A DNA stretch of 64,000 nt from Arcuatula senhousia. Lineage: Eukaryota > Mollusca > Bivalvia > Mytilida > Mytilidae. Positions 19,601 through 27,570 of this stretch are shown here, piece by piece (position 1 is the stretch's first letter; each line of letters begins with the position of its first letter). The notes under the pieces are model-generated. The model was not told where the DNA came from and did no database searches. It saw only the letters and a program-made list of their open reading frames with translations. The DNA lies in contig OZ020308.1 in NCBI GenBank assembly GCA_963971305.1, positions 28,177,275 through 28,241,274 on the forward strand, in the 5' to 3' direction. Made by a program: the position numbers and the translations under genes.

Positions 19601-19785
19601 GCAATATTGAATTCAAATATTTACAAGCAAACCAAAAGATGAGCCCTTTCAGACAACACCAATAACAACACATGTAACGATATGAGACACCAAAGAACGA
19701 TGTGAACACGGTGTCAATAGACAAATTTGTTTTCTATATCATTTGATAATCTTTTTTTCTTGCTTTACAGACCTCCACTAATTAG
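4510..19785 (+). CDS. Adhesion-type (family B2) GPCR, 7TM domain and tail, 12 exons
   Basis: Twelve exons join in frame: 4510-4613, 4912-5014, 5660-5813, 12676-12745, 13065-13131, 14175-14260, 15991-16117, 16478-16519, 18315-18419, 18838-18874, 19454-19533 and 19771-19785 (TAG). They total 990 nt. The product is a plasma-membrane receptor. TM1 is in exon 1 (EDHHDVLSLIT start), TM2 in exon 2, TM3 in exon 3 (ACTG-type VCTGVAVVLHFLFLSV), TM4 in exon 4, the second extracellular loop in exon 5 (CWLS..NGLIYAFFGP), TM5 across exons 5-6, TM6 in exon 7 (APLFGLTWLFG), and TM7 across exons 7-8 (NSLQGLL). Exons 9-12 give a basic, Ser/Thr-rich cytoplasmic tail ending in TSTN. CWLS, FGLTWLFG and NSLQG are signatures of adhesion GPCRs (secretin-like fold). 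All introns shown are GT..AG and phases match. The GAIN/GPS and ectodomain exons are not in view, so ligand and subfamily are unknown. The introns hold PLE, LINE, MITE and minisatellite insertions. Confidence 0.92.
4912..5014 (+). CDS. GPCR exon: TM2
   Basis: The exon follows TTTACAG and ends at ATATG|GTAAAT. It encodes HHSSDKAVILMLLCITLI and the rest of TM2, ending NRTKNM. An 83-codon open frame at 4707-4958 overlaps it in the wrong frame and is not real. Confidence 0.88.
5096..5640. repeat. Local direct duplication inside GPCR intron 2
   Basis: The stretch 5096-5280 resembles 5461-5640. Both run from TACAAAATAT..GGACATAAAAA through GTCGAAAACCAAAA. Part of the unit (CAGCACCGAGGATATTGACC) also recurs at about 60475-60605, so this is a dispersed repeat that has been duplicated locally. 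No coding content was seen. Confidence 0.55.
5660..5813 (+). CDS. GPCR exon: TM3
   Basis: The exon runs from TTTTACTAG| to TTATG|GTGAGC. It reads NVCTGVAVVLHFLFLSVLFL, then a VAEGIIHAIM segment and KYLIPMSYG. The Cys before TM3 is the partner of the loop-2 Cys in exon 5, and the EG pair inside TM3 is typical of the family. Confidence 0.9.
6187..6534. mobile_element. MITE-like inverted repeat bounded by TTAA
   Basis: TTAACATAAGCCTCAAGCTT at the left is answered by AAGCTTGAGGCTTATGTTAA at the right. The arms stay complementary for about 90 bp (6187-6280 against 6447-6534), with a spacer of about 165 bp. The outermost four bases on each side are TTAA, the target of piggyBac-type elements, but they are part of the palindrome, so they may not be a true duplication. 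It has no ORF and sits in GPCR intron 3. Confidence 0.7.
6797..7494. mobile_element. 698-bp foldback (hairpin) element
   Basis: The outer ends are CTACACAGCGCATTTAAGG and its reverse complement. Arms of about 280 bp (6797-7082 and about 7206-7494) pair along nearly their whole length, including the inner CCGGGGTCACAGCTTC block at about 7009 against GAAGCTGTGACCCCGG at about 7258. The central spacer is about 120 bp. PLE-B 3' UTR sequence lies on both sides, so the hairpin is an insertion. No ORF is conserved. Confidence 0.8.
8180..8723 (-). pseudogene. LINE RT C-terminal (thumb) region
   Basis: The 110-codon stretch at 8391-8723 reads HTQKAIYRTIGFLKRNL, SVVRPTVEYASSVLDPHQQ and LEMVPRRSARYVTNRY. 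This is the block downstream of the RT palm in CR1/Jockey-like LINEs (VRP..EYAS.VWDPH, RR.AR.V). A further segment at about 8180-8340, in another frame, gives CTTTTRKE, FYPRTIRNWN and LPNPVTSASSLESFK, the usual LINE C-terminus. A frameshift separates them. Confidence 0.8.
8824..9294 (-). pseudogene. LINE reverse transcriptase core
   Basis: This 156-codon stretch holds RT motif A (LLMDFSNAFDKVSH), motif B (VPQGSVSGPSLFLFYIND, with S where G is usual in SVLGP) and the catalytic motif C (RLFADDTIAYL), so the two aspartates of FADD are present. The enzyme copies the element's RNA at a nicked target (target-primed reverse transcription). The frame is intact here but is separated by frameshifts from the upstream fingers region (9467-9703 and 9758-10030) and from the downstream thumb, so no full protein can be made. 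Confidence 0.88.
9467..10030 (-). pseudogene. LINE RT fingers region
   Basis: Two frames cover this part. The segment 9758-10030 reads KHRDSYKDLKRMTQRKIRKA then FRTFIKHKRSNGSSI. The segment 9467-9703 reads IKKLLLGLNPHKAAGPDDIS, ILKELS and GEVPSTWKTANACPVF. The NPHKAAGPDDI and P..WK.A...P..K patterns are conserved at the start of LINE RT domains. A frameshift lies near 9710-9757 and another near 9467. Confidence 0.8.
10300..10902 (-). pseudogene. LINE AP-endonuclease remnant
   Basis: The segment 10702-10902 gives a degenerate endonuclease start (YLEPRHGLTKPS, then KRSDRILEGDGELIAVRDNI). At about 10525-10578 another frame gives AFIFAAGDFNLPGWDWK, whose GDFN is a catalytic motif of APE-type LINE endonucleases. 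Further down come EPTRETNTLDLLMT and SNHEIV-like segments. The enzyme would nick target DNA. Multiple frameshifts make it inactive. Confidence 0.75.
10963..11424 (-). pseudogene. LINE N-terminal segment: hydrophobic lead, 2A motif, Cys-rich finger
   Basis: It starts at ATG (11424-11422). Residues 8-22 are a hydrophobic lead (GKLLVLAPILLTVSN), followed by DIEQNPGP at residues 23-30 (11335-11358). This is the DxExNPGP consensus of 2A peptides, at which ribosomes skip a peptide bond. Residues 33-65 have a C..C, C..C pattern (CGTCDSPVTLDDKGIVCDTC), like the PHD-type finger at the N-terminus of some mollusc LINEs. The expected WYH..C part is scrambled, suggesting a frameshift. 2A motifs are known in APE-type non-LTR elements, but function in this copy is not shown. 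Confidence 0.8.
11335..11358 (-). other. 2A-type ribosome-skipping motif DIEQNPGP
   Basis: The codons GAC ATC GAA CAA AAT CCC GGA CCG are read on the minus strand. All consensus positions of D-x-E-x-N-P-G-P match. The motif is preceded by a hydrophobic stretch, as in other 2A and 2A-like N-terminal signals. Confidence 0.85.
12230..12410 (-). repeat. Degenerate tRNA-related SINE-like repeat
   Basis: On the minus strand a stretch reads AGCGTCGGGCTACTAGCACC and then GTGCTTCGATCCTCGTCTGG, which resembles a tRNA B box (GTTCGAATCC) followed by the element body. No good tRNA fold is possible, so this is at best a decayed SINE. It lies in intron 3 of the GPCR. Confidence 0.35.
12676..12745 (+). CDS. 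GPCR exon: TM4
   Basis: The exon runs from TTATAG| to AAGTT|GTAAGT. With the carried G it reads GIPFVIVVMSASITQLEGYG then TKK, a TM4 and start of extracellular loop 2. The phase joins the previous (+1) and next (+2) exons exactly. Confidence 0.85.
13065..13131 (+). CDS. GPCR exon: loop 2 and start of TM5
   Basis: The exon runs from TTTTGCAG| to TTCTT|GTACGT. It encodes FCWLSIDNGLIYAFFGPCVF and GVL. CWLS with the following NG.I.AF.GP is the most conserved block of adhesion GPCRs, and this Cys pairs with that in exon 3. Confidence 0.92.
13132..14174. other. GPCR intron with an inverted repeat (13202-13538)
   Basis: An imperfect inverted repeat of about 85-90 bp arms spans 13202-13290 and 13455-13538. 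CTTGTTCCCCTGTATCAATA on the left is answered by TATTGATAGAGGGGAACAAG on the right, and AACACAAGGGAGA by TCTCCCTTGTGTT. It looks like a small MITE. The rest of the intron is AT-rich with nothing recognised. Confidence 0.6.
14175..14260 (+). CDS. GPCR exon: end of TM5 and intracellular loop 3
   Basis: The exon runs from TTTTGAAG| to GATAAA|GTAAGT. It reads VNITITGLLLKKIFSTRATM then NKTTKEKIK. The end of TM5 and a basic third loop are expected here. Phases 0 in and +2 out agree with the neighbours. The acceptor tract is short. Confidence 0.75.
14690..14805. repeat. GGAC simple repeat with terminal hairpin
   Basis: A GACGGACGGACGGACAGACA run is followed by a palindrome centred at about 14783, with the arms AATACCCTGCCAC and GTGGTGGGGTATT. 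This layout (GGAC run, then a short hairpin) is the 3' part of a repeat type seen also at 61105-61181. The remaining intron up to 15595 is AT-rich and unremarkable. Confidence 0.55.
15596..15918. repeat. Minisatellite GCGGTAGAACCCAGC with higher-order period
   Basis: Thirteen copies of the core GCGGTAGAACCCAGC (the last truncated) alternate with short linkers. The linkers recur in a fixed order: TTTGATAAGTGACTGT, ACATGAA, TTTGATGTAT, TTGATATGT, ACATGAA and again. This gives a higher-order unit of about 123 bp. The array ends 72 bp before the TM6 exon. It is open in several minus-strand frames only because the repeat lacks stops there. Confidence 0.9.
15991..16117 (+). CDS. GPCR exon: TM6 and start of TM7
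   Basis: The exon runs from TTTTTTTACAG| to TTACAG|GTATAC. It reads KTGVRSVLILAPLFGLTWLF, a GLFSFHEDAVVF loop and VYVFVILNSLQ. LAPLFGLTWLFG (TM6) and LNSLQ (TM7) are diagnostic for adhesion GPCRs. Confidence 0.95.
16478..16519 (+). CDS. GPCR exon: end of TM7
   Basis: This 42-nt exon between TTTTTTTCAG| and ACT|GTAAGT encodes GLLILIIHAVMNKT. It completes the NSLQG(L/F) TM7 motif of the previous exon, in phase 0 on both sides. Confidence 0.88.
16640..17145 (-). pseudogene. PLE-B copy 2, 3' part
   Basis: The 3' UTR (about 16640-16915, with GGTGGGTTAAACAATGTTTT) and the RT C-terminal codons (about 16920-17145) match the PLE-B copies at 46403 and 54026. It is truncated at its 5' side and carries frameshifts. 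Confidence 0.75.
17222..17473. repeat. 36-bp minisatellite (7 units) derived from PLE-A 3' UTR
   Basis: Seven units of about 36 bp follow the pattern CAGGAACAGTCTTCTTTTCA then TAGCACCTAAGTTCA. The same string, diverged, is the PLE-A 3' UTR block GCAGGAACTGCTTACTCTTC then CGGAGCACCTGAGTTCA. The last unit leads directly into PLE-A 3' UTR sequence (17474-17650). The array therefore appears to be a tandem amplification of a piece of the transposon. Confidence 0.75.
17474..17650 (+). mobile_element. PLE-A 3'-end fragment
   Basis: It continues from the minisatellite with TCTTGTTTATATG and ends GAATGCCCTGATTGGTGCTT then CTTTG, matching the end of the PLE-A 3' UTR (compare 25890-25925 and 32300-32330). 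Noncoding. The following intron sequence to 18314 holds no recognised feature. Confidence 0.6.
18315..18419 (+). CDS. GPCR exon: cytoplasmic tail, basic part
   Basis: The exon runs from TTCGCTAG| to AAAAAG|GTAACA and has 35 codons in phase 0. It reads VKKELHRRISNLRRQKEFST then a Ser-rich segment ending NTWNLLKK. The short basic helix right after TM7 is usual in adhesion GPCR tails. Confidence 0.8.
18838..18874 (+). CDS. GPCR exon: tail (micro-exon)
   Basis: This 37-nt exon follows TTAATTGTAG and ends GCAG|GTGGTA. It reads TKRKMSSPKTTA and leaves one base for the next exon. It was placed by phase and splice sites only, so it is less certain than the TM exons. Confidence 0.6.
19454..19533 (+). 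CDS. GPCR exon: tail
   Basis: The exon runs from TCGTATTCAG| to GTGAAT|GTAAGT. It reads GSSAAMFTSTTNNPTYDCSD then GVTSEVN, rich in Ser/Thr, as expected of a receptor tail. Phases fit the neighbours. Confidence 0.65.
19771..19785 (+). CDS. GPCR last coding exon (TSTN stop)
   Basis: After the strong acceptor TTGCTTTACAG the frame reads Thr-Ser-Thr-Asn followed by TAG (19783-19785). A possible poly(A) signal AATAAA lies at 19880-19885, about 95 bp downstream. The next 900 bases hold no recognised feature. Confidence 0.65.
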   Translation, partial: TSTN

Positions 19786-19879
19786 CGTTTGGGAAAACAA
19801 TAAGAGGATTGGCAAACTCATCACTTCTGTGCAAGTACACCATAATCATTTCGGTACTGACTCGAACCATATTTTTTTA

Positions 19880-19885
19880 AATAAA
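19880..19885 (+). terminator. Candidate poly(A) signal AATAAA of the GPCR gene
   Basis: The hexamer AATAAA lies 95 bp after the TAG of the last coding exon. In such AT-rich DNA the hexamer is common by chance, so the assignment rests on position only. Confidence 0.4.
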
Positions 19886-20830
19886 AGAATGCCTATAGAA
19901 TTGGACAAGGTGAATTGTTCAAACAAACATTTGTTTGGACAGAGTTACAATTTGTTTTATTTGTAAGTATCTATTGTATATATTTTTGAAGATACCTTTG
20001 TTTTTTACATTTTTATTTGAAGCTTATTATTATAATGCAGCTGCTCCAACAAAACATTTCATTAAGAGATTTGTTATTTTGTAGATATTTGATTTATAAA
20101 ACCAATGGTGACCCTAACGTAGACGAAATGAAAAGTGGTAACCCTCTTATTTATCCATGCAATTTTTGTCAAAATACAAAGTTTCAAATAATCTGCTGAA
20201 TGCACGTTGATGCACGCCAAGTTTATTTTTGTTTGTGTTTTGCTATTTTTTCACCTTTTTAAAGAATTTGTCCGATATTTTATATCTAACAACGGCCAAA
20301 GTGTCGTAGCTCTATGTCTCTTATTTTCGGGATACAGTTAAAATTTATTACGAGGAAAGGCAGAAAACTTTCGAAAAAAAATGCGCAGATAGTGAAAATT
20401 TTATTTTCTTTAACACTTCTGTACTTCGTGCAATTTTAAGTGTTTGAAAATAAAAAAAAATATATGTTCTTCTTCCTGAAGCAGATACCTTTTGTTTTTT
20501 TAAGTTGCATCATGTATGATGAATGAATTCCAAAATGATATTCTTAGTTTAAGTAGCTATATAATGTTCTTCAGGGTGTTATGATTTTTAGCATTTCAGG
20601 TCCTTTCATAACATGTTTTTTTTTGTTTTTTTTTGAGTATTTTCAAACCTTGATTAAATGGATTGAACATATTTATTACATATGATGGCTTATTCCTACA
20701 ACATCAGATATATTATTTTGAATCACATGAAAAAGATCTCGGTCTAGAAATTTAAAATTAACCCCGTATACAACATATAACGCAAAAAAACTGCTGTATA
20801 CGTGCATTTGTTCCAAACGCACTATGTATC

Positions 20831-22025
20831 AAAAACGGACAAGGTAAGATAGAGGGGCTCAGCCAAATTTCGAAACTTTTATACATGTATGAGCTGGAGA
20901 TAAGCTAAATTTGTAAATATGTACATATCATTTAATTATGAGCCACACCTACATGTTGTACTACTACAAGAATTTGTGTTAATGATTATTTACATCAAAG
21001 AAGCTTTCAAGAATGGTCTATTTACAGTTATCTCTAATGTGTTTACGTTCATGCTCCATTGGATTCCACAGAAAATGCAGAATGCAAGATTATTCGAATT
21101 TAATAATTTATATGAATGTCTAGTATATAGTCAAACAATGTTACTGTAATTCTAACTCTGAAAATCATCTGACAAACAGATTTTGATTTTTGAGTGCCTT
21201 CAGGTTAAAATTACAGTAACATTATTTGATTATAAAAATATTCAAAATATATTTTGGTTCATTGTGTGGCTCATAGTAAAATATGTATGGTTTTTACACT
21301 TTCTTGTAAAAATGTCATTTTCACAAAGTGTGATGACGTCACTATGATGCAATCTAACAGATTTTGTATAAAATAATATTTTTGTACTATACTTTGTCTC
21401 ATCTTAGAGCTTATCTTGAACAGATTTACAGTGATAAAATAGAATTCAAATACAAAGGACAAGGTATGATAAATGTAAGAGTTATCCCCCCTCCAAATCT
21501 GATATTATTAAAATGAGCTAGAAATGTGCATTATATACTTTAAATTAGTTAAAATTTACTATTATACCCTCATTATTTCGGTAACGTTATTCATTGGGAT
21601 GTTAAAATATTTGCCCAGAGTTGCTTGCATTTTGTTATAATTTGGTGAAAACCATAAAATCACCTAAACATTTTGAGTGATTTGTTGGCAAACTTGACTA
21701 TGAACCATTACATTAATTTGTGTTAATGATCATTTTTAAAACAGAAACTAACCACAAATATATCATTGTTGGACACCGTGTGGCTCAAAGTTAAATTAGT
21801 TTCATTTTAACACTTTTTCACCAAAATGGCATTTTCAAATAATTTTATGACAATGTGTTTAAATAACTGTTAGTCTTCTAAACCATGTGCATATCAGAAC
21901 TGATCTAGAAAAGTTTCACCCCAATTTAATATTTTCTAAAATATGGTGAATTAGGAGGCCAAATTTAGTATTTATCATATCTTGTCCTTTGGGGGCTAAA
22001 TCATATGATATCTTGTCCTTTACGA
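20831..22025. mobile_element. Candidate TIR element, GGACAAGGTA ends
   Basis: GGACAAGGTAAGATA at 20837 faces TATCTTGTCC at 22010-22019 in inverted orientation, with a second inverted pair inside (GGACAAGGTATGATAAAT at 21458 against ATTTATCATATCTTGTCC at 21970). A further internal inverted repeat pairs AATGTTACTGTAATT (21137) with AATTACAGTAACATT (about 21208). It is probably a composite of a MITE-type element. The exact ends and target duplication are unresolved, and no ORF is conserved. Confidence 0.45.
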
Positions 22026-22329
22026 AAAGACGAACATGTTTATTTCAATAAAAGTAGACTTAAGTCATTAACAAGAAATTGTCCCACTCAACATGCTCAA
22101 GCCGTCTGTTTGTCAATTTTACGATTTGGTTGCCACTGACTATGAACATGAGTATTTACAGCTACTAACCTTTTAAAGTAAGAAGTAACACCTGCAATTT
22201 AAGTGGTGGGAATTTGAATATTTTAGATTTTCAGAACATTTTAAAAAACTTCGAAGATGTCTTTTTTAAGTATTTACAGATTTTTATTTTATACCATGAA
22301 TAAAACTCAGTAGACTGTGGATTGTTTCA

Positions 22330-22410
22330 TTAGTCCCCTACCAGCGAAAGCCGAAGGAGACTATAGGTTTGCGCTCTTTCCGTCCGTCCGTCCTTCCGTC
22401 CGTCTGTCAC
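22330..22410. repeat. Short bivalve repeat with CCGTCCGT run
   Basis: The string TTAGTCCCCTACCAGCGAAA, then GCCGAAGGAGACTATAGG and a CCGTCCGTCCGTCC run is of a type I recall from many bivalve sequences. It can form a small hairpin (AGTCCCCT with AGGAGACT). Noncoding. Confidence 0.45.
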
Positions 22411-22586
22411 GGACCTTACCTATTGCTTTAAGACCAAATGTTACTTTGATCATCACAATTTTAAACATTAGGCACAAACATGGATATGGTATTCTATAAG
22501 TTGGAAGGGTAAGCAGTTCCGACGTGTTACACTATACTCGTCACCTTAGTGATACGTTTAATGTATGTCAAGTCTGTTAATGTATG

Positions 22587-22806
22587 TGGACTGATCCACT
22601 TTAGGTTCACTTAAGAAAAGAAACCAGACCAGAGTTTTGACTGAACCAGACTTGTGGTGAGGTCTGGTCTGCTTTCCGAACAAAACCAGGTAAGTGGACC
22701 TAGGTCTGCTACCTGTTTCGGTCAAGAAATCCACATGGGACCAGAAAAGTTAACCACATTTCTGTTCTAAGCTCACTTTTGTTTAGGTTAGGTTTGATCT
22801 CATCTG
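22587..22806. mobile_element. MITE-1 right-end fragment
   Basis: It matches about 2715-2932 of MITE-1, including the ending TTTAGGTTAGGTTTGATCTC then ATCTG, and is followed by TA at 22807-22808. The left part is missing. Confidence 0.7.
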
Positions 22807-22808
22807 TA

Positions 22809-24109
22809 TCTCTTTTCCATGATAATACAGAAATGAAAATTGTTTAGCAACAATGTCATATGATGTAATTTCTTAAAGTAAAGTGTAGCCAAAATGTACC
22901 AATCAATTAAGAACGAGTTGTGCTTAATTACCGAATTGTCGACAAGTAGATGTACAAACGGACAGTGTGGTACATTTACCCGGCATATCTGAAACAAACT
23001 ATGGCAAATACATATATACCCTGTATCACGGCCACCAGACGGTCCAACGAGCAGAAGTCTGTAATTTTATCTTTAGCATGGAGATAAATGTGCAATAAAT
23101 CTGTTAATTGAGTTGGTTAAAGACAGTTACTCAAATGGCATCGGGAAAATACACACACATATGTCGTCAGGTAAATTGTATTTGTTATTTTTATCTTTCT
23201 TTATAGAATCTTATTTGTATCAACAAAATATGTCTGTCCAAATTTTTGCTCGTTTTGTATTGATATACAAAATGGCGTTTTAGTCTGATTTAAAAGAAAA
23301 GAGAAACGCAGCGATGTTAATGACGTTAGTCCCGCCAAAAGTTAAAAAAAAGTATCCAAGAGTTGTCTCCCTTATTGTGACGAATACTCGGAAAATTAAA
23401 ATGTCTGTACCATATAGTTGTAATTTTAATATCTTATGTAGTCTGACATAATTATCTACAGTTATCCGAACCATTATATTTTATAAATATTACCCCGTAG
23501 TTATAAAAACCCGAATAGAATCAAGATGAAAAACACAGGATTTTCTCATTCTGATTTACCCTTTTTGTCAAAAAATTTAAATAATTTCTCATATTATCAA
23601 CAATGAGCATATAAATCCAAATAAATCGACAAAAAAACGAACCCAAATAAATGATTTAACGGAAAATCTTATTTTGTAAAAGACAGAAAGATACAAATAT
23701 TTAAAAATGTATCAAGTATTATTCTGGTGTGCAAGATTTACAATTACGATACTGATATGTTCACATTTCTGAGTGATTAAACTTTAAAAACGCAGAAATT
23801 CTGTTTTTAACATGTTTTTTTTTCTCTTCTAGCTCTCCTATTGCATTTTCATTTCAATTACAAATGTATATCTCCGTTGTCATTTTTTGTTACTTTTTGT
23901 GTCCATTACATCAACAAATGATAATCATTAGGACAGACATTTTTTGTTTTGCCTAATAGAAATCATTGTTTTCTTAAAAAAGTAAGATTTTGAAGATAAA
24001 TGACTTTTTTTCAAAACTAACTTTTACTTTTAACAGTCATAAAACCAACTCGATTAACATACTCCTTAGGCATTTATCTTCATGATACAGGTAAATGTAC
24101 AGATTTTTG
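22809..24109. other. AT-rich intergenic stretch, nothing supported
   Basis: No family match or clear repeat was found. An ATG at 23137 opens a 12-codon frame ending at CAG|GTAAAT, but nothing supports it as an exon. Confidence 0.4.
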
Positions 24110-24805
24110 CTCGTTTGCACGAGAAACCACTGAATCCACTTGCTCTACATCATTCTTGGATCTACATCTCGAATTTGACCCGGGTAGTCATCTCAGTACA
24201 AAAATTTACGATAAAAAAGACGATTTTAATCTTAAAGTTATTAATTTTTCTAACCTGAAAAGTAACATACCTACGTCACCTGCATATGGTTTCTATGTTT
24301 CACAACTAATTCGATATACCAGGACTTGTACACATTTTGTCAGATTTTTTATCCGACACCGCTCTCTCTGTAATCGACTATTAGACAAAAGTTATAAGAA
24401 AATACGTCTCATACGATCTCTAAAAAATTCTTTCTTCGTTATCAGCAACTGGTTGAAAAATTCAATATCATGTTAGACGAAATGGTTAGTTCATGCTTTG
24501 ATTAGAGTTTGACTGGTTGATGCACTGAGATAATCATCTTAGCATCCCTAATATGTCATCACAAACCTGTTGTGTTTTGTGTAACTACCGGACAAAAATA
24601 TCACAATGGAAAATTAAAGGGAGGTTTGACGCACCTTAAAACCTGGCTTTACCCACCATTTGTTTTGAAATGCATGTATCATGTCAGGACCATTGCGATC
24701 TTAATTTTTTTCGGTATGTTTTCCTTGTTTTGTCTTGTCTTATGGACATTTGAGATGGATTCTTTAAGTTCGATAATTTTGTTATTACCTCTATTGACCA
24801 TAGGT
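24110..24805 (+). pseudogene. PLE-B copy 3, C-terminal RT and 3' UTR
   Basis: From about 24119 the codons read ETTESTCSTSFLDLHLEFDP, then KIYDKKDDFN, NIPTSPAYGFYVSQLIRY and KKIRLIRSLK, the PLE-B segment after the YIDD motif. The 3' UTR follows to about 24805 (GTTATTACCTCTATTGACC). It is 5'-truncated, so it lacks the catalytic motifs. Confidence 0.8.
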
Positions 24806-24841
24806 GGCCGTTTGTTTGTAGTTCATATTCATTCATGATTT

Positions 24842-25925
24842 GTGTTTTTTCAGCAAACAAATGGGATTCCAATGTGCAATAATTGTGCACCTTTACTTGC
24901 TGATTTGTTACTTCATTCATAATAAGCAGACTTCTTGCAATCTTTTCTAGACAAAAACGATATAAACTAGCTCTGTAGGTAGATGGATTCCTTCAATATA
25001 TCCTCCAGAATTGGAGATTAAAGAGACCACCGAATCAAATTGCTTCACGTCTTTCTTGGATTTGCACCATGAAATTGACCCATGTGGTTATCTCAGTAGA
25101 AAAAATACGATAAAAGAGACGATTTTAATTTTCAAATTATTAATTTTTCTAATCTACAGAGCAATATACCTACTTCCCCTGCATACGGTGTTAATATTTC
25201 ACAACTTATTCGATATGCCAGAGCTTGCACAAATTTCACAGACACCGATTTCTTCGTGACCAACTTTTGGAGCATGGCTATAAGAAAATACATGTATGTC
25301 TCATACGATCCCTAAAAAAATCTTTCTTCGTTATCAGCCACTAGTAGAAAAATTAAAATTGAGTTAGAAGATATGGTGGTTAATTGTTTTAATTAGTGTT
25401 TGACTGGTCTGCTGTACTGAGATGATCACCTCAATATCCTTATGGTGTCCCACAACTTTGTTGTGTTCTATGGTCATTACCGTATCCTAAGATTGCAATG
25501 GAAGGGGACGTTTGGTGCCATAAAACCTGGTTTAACCCACCATTTCGTTTGAAATGCATGTACCAAGTCAGGACAATTGCGATCCACCAATTCTCCGGTA
25601 TGACTGATTCGTTTGTGTCATTTTCTCTGGACTATGAGATTGATCATTCAAGTTCGGTTGTTTTGTTATTACCTTTATTTACCGGATTTGACATTGATTT
25701 ATAAATAAGCAACACAACGGATGTGCTATAGCAGGCAGGAACCGCTTACTCTTCCAGAGTACCTTAGTTTACTTTTGTTACGACTTGAGTTTGCGTTGTT
25801 GATTTCCGTTCGGTTGATTTTGTGTTTTGTGTTTCTTCGTGCTGTTCGTGTTTGCCAGTTTTGTCTTGCCTTTACGGACTTTTGACTCTAGAATGCCCCA
25901 TTGGTGCCTCTTTCCTTCGTTAACA
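24842..25925 (+). pseudogene. Mosaic PLE: A-B-A segments
   Basis: The segment 24842-24985 is PLE-A (QQTNGIPMC then LHS..ADFLQ codons, RT motif B region). The segment about 24990-25680 is PLE-B (FLQYILQNW-type codons, then KETTESNCFTSFLDLHHEID, C-terminus and the B 3' UTR). From about 25683 (ACCGGATTTGACAT) the sequence is again PLE-A 3' UTR to 25925. The A segment missing in between is homologous to the B segment that replaces it. All parts are in the same orientation. This is dead sequence without YIDD. Confidence 0.7.
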
Positions 25926-26375
25926 CAACCAAGGCGTCATTAAAAATCCTACATCAAATCACCAGGTTAGTCCAAATTTGAGTAATCTTTAATTATGATG
26001 ATTACAATCTTTTAATTCGTTGAACATTTTAATTCGCTTATTATAATTCATCAATAGCCAAAAAACAACTTTTTCTTTCATTAAAAAAGAAAATTTCAAC
26101 AGTAAAAAAAATATTTAACGCATTTACATGTTTAATGTATATTAACACAATACAATCACTATTTTACTACATGTACTAGTATTACCAAAGAAAAACAAAA
26201 ATCAACTAAGATGTGTCATATGATTTGGTTCGAAAAATATGAAATAAAACGGAAAATCTTAAAAAAATCAATGTTTATTACTATACAATGTATTATTGAG
26301 ATCTTTACAAAAAAAAGGACAACAAATCGAACAGTCCATTGATTGGGGGGTTCAACTTACACTGTTCATGGTTCA

Positions 26376-27080
26376 TTGATAACACTTTACGTTTACTATT
26401 CGAATAATAACGACCTTACTTGGAGATATACCGTGACGGTTTAAACAAAAATTAATATGTAAAATTATCATATTCTTTAAAAATTAGACCATTGTAGAGT
26501 GCAAAAGAGCATATAGCAATGAGGTACCAAAATGTTATAACCGGCTACAGTGACGTCGGAAATCTGAAGAGAGTTGCCAAATACTTAAATCTACAGTGTA
26601 TGAATATTAACAAAGAAAAGGAAAAGTCTAATGATTCACAGGTTGATACCGTTTTAACCTTTAGTATTTTCTTTCTTGAAATCTAAAGCCCTATTTTTTG
26701 CACTGTCTTAATATTTCCAGGTATTCTAAATCTAAAGAAAGTTAAAAAAAACTTTAAACCTACTTGATAACACTTTACGTTTACTTTTTAAATAACAACG
26801 ACTTTACTTGGAGATATACCGTGGCGGTTAAAAAAAATTAATATGTAAAATTATCATATTCTTAACAAAATTAGACCATTGTAAAGTGCAAAAGAGAATA
26901 TACTATGTTTGTTTCTTAAAAAATTGGGAGAAAATGGTGGATAACAACCTAATGAAACTCTTATTTGTATGGATTTTTTCTCTTTTTGTATTTTCCTTCC
27001 TGGAAAATCATACACTCTATTTTTTGGAATGACTTAAAATTTCCTGTGTTAATCATTTCCGGTAATACCTTGTGGATTAA
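26376..27080. repeat. Local direct duplication, period about 388 bp
   Basis: TTGATAACACTTTACGTTTA starts both units (26377 and 26765). They share TTACTTGGAGATATACCGTG and TTAATATGTAAAATTATCAT further on, then diverge. No coding content was recognised. Confidence 0.65.
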
Positions 27081-27570
27081 AGGATTTTTTTTTCTCAAAA
27101 TTCGTCTGTATTCTCTATTTGTTCAATTTTTGCTCACAACTTTTACAAATATGTTTAATGAGCCTAAGGCAAGTTTTTTTTTGTATTTAGCAAATGAATT
27201 TTGAAAAAAAAAGTTCTTTATTACGACCACGGAAATGCCAGGGTCTTCATGAATAAGAAATACAAAATGGGACAATTGCATGCGTCGAGAGCAATTTACT
27301 GTGGTCAAACGTTTAAAGTCCATCGGCAATCACTAAGGATTTGAATGCATATCATTCTTATCTAAACATTCTTCTCGAAACATGTATAAGAGTCATTTGG
27401 TTGTGCATTTGCTTCATGGGGAATTCCAATATCAAAGAGGCAAATTTTAAGCAAAGATTAGTATCAACGGTACTTTTATTATACCATGAGGTGTAATTTA
27501 TGAAACTTTTTAAAATGGCCCCTCTATTGTTAAATTTACAGGGATAAAGGCCATGGTTCTTTGTTTGCGA

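Noticed and set aside
23137..23172. Possible first exon MASGKYTHICRQ followed by GTAAAT
   Set aside because: Twelve codons with a donor-like site are expected by chance; no downstream exon fits.
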